DNA from: Lentzea sp.
Lineage (GTDB): Bacteria > Actinomycetota > Actinomycetes > Mycobacteriales > Pseudonocardiaceae
NCBI GenBank assembly: GCA_030146905.1
Contig: JASLAV010000484.1
Coordinates: forward strand, 1 to 6,031
Length of the DNA: 6,031 nucleotides
Direction: 5' to 3'
Part shown: piece after piece, positions 5,399 through 6,031 of the stretch
Layout of the letters: each line of letters starts with the position of its first letter
How positions within the stretch are numbered: the first letter of the stretch is position 1
Notes under the pieces: generated by a model
Told to the model about the DNA's origin: nothing
Seen by the model: only the letters and a program-made list of their open reading frames with translations
Databases searched by the model: none
Made by a program: the position numbers and the translations under genes

Positions 5399-6031
<633 letters not shown>

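Overview
The window looks like chromosomal DNA of a high-GC actinomycete. The gene order rho, rpmE, prfA, the arginine/glycine/aspartate-rich insert in Rho, the CxC/CxxC form of L31, and a dihydrolipoamide dehydrogenase start very close to mycobacterial LpdC all point that way. I favour a filamentous member of the Pseudonocardiales (for example a Lentzea/Saccharothrix-like organism), but the genus is an inference from general resemblance, not a database match.

Layout. Positions 2-1516 (+) hold the 3' part of rho, cut by the left edge. A perfect 9-bp hairpin plus T-run (1544-1573) terminates it, and a near-perfect parS-like palindrome sits between the stop codon and this terminator. A convergent intergenic region of about 640 bp follows. 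It has no convincing gene but contains a G-rich stretch, a ~122-bp interrupted inverted repeat (1754-1875) and about six degenerate 38-39-bp tandem copies (1931-2150). A small four-helix membrane protein is encoded on the minus strand (2155-2514). Reading away from it is rpmE (2794-3006, TTG start), preceded by an excellent SigR-type promoter (GGGAAC-N18-GTTG). A 20-bp-arm hairpin separates rpmE from prfA (3094-4158, RF1). Close behind prfA are a BAAT/acyl-CoA thioesterase-like alpha/beta hydrolase (4181-5389) and, 9 nt further, the 5' part of lpd (5399-6031, cut by the right edge).

How the genes fit together. Rho, L31 and RF1 form a conserved actinobacterial block for transcription termination, the ribosome and translation termination. 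The SigR-type promoter suggests that rpmE, and through read-through possibly prfA, responds to thiol-oxidative stress, as described for Streptomyces coelicolor rpmE. The usual partner after prfA, the RF methyltransferase gene prmC, is not in the window; a metabolic pair (thioesterase-like hydrolase and E3 lipoamide dehydrogenase) follows instead.

I see no clear undescribed multi-gene system. The most interesting signals are the parS-like site beside rho, the intergenic repeat structures, and the gene-order break after prfA.
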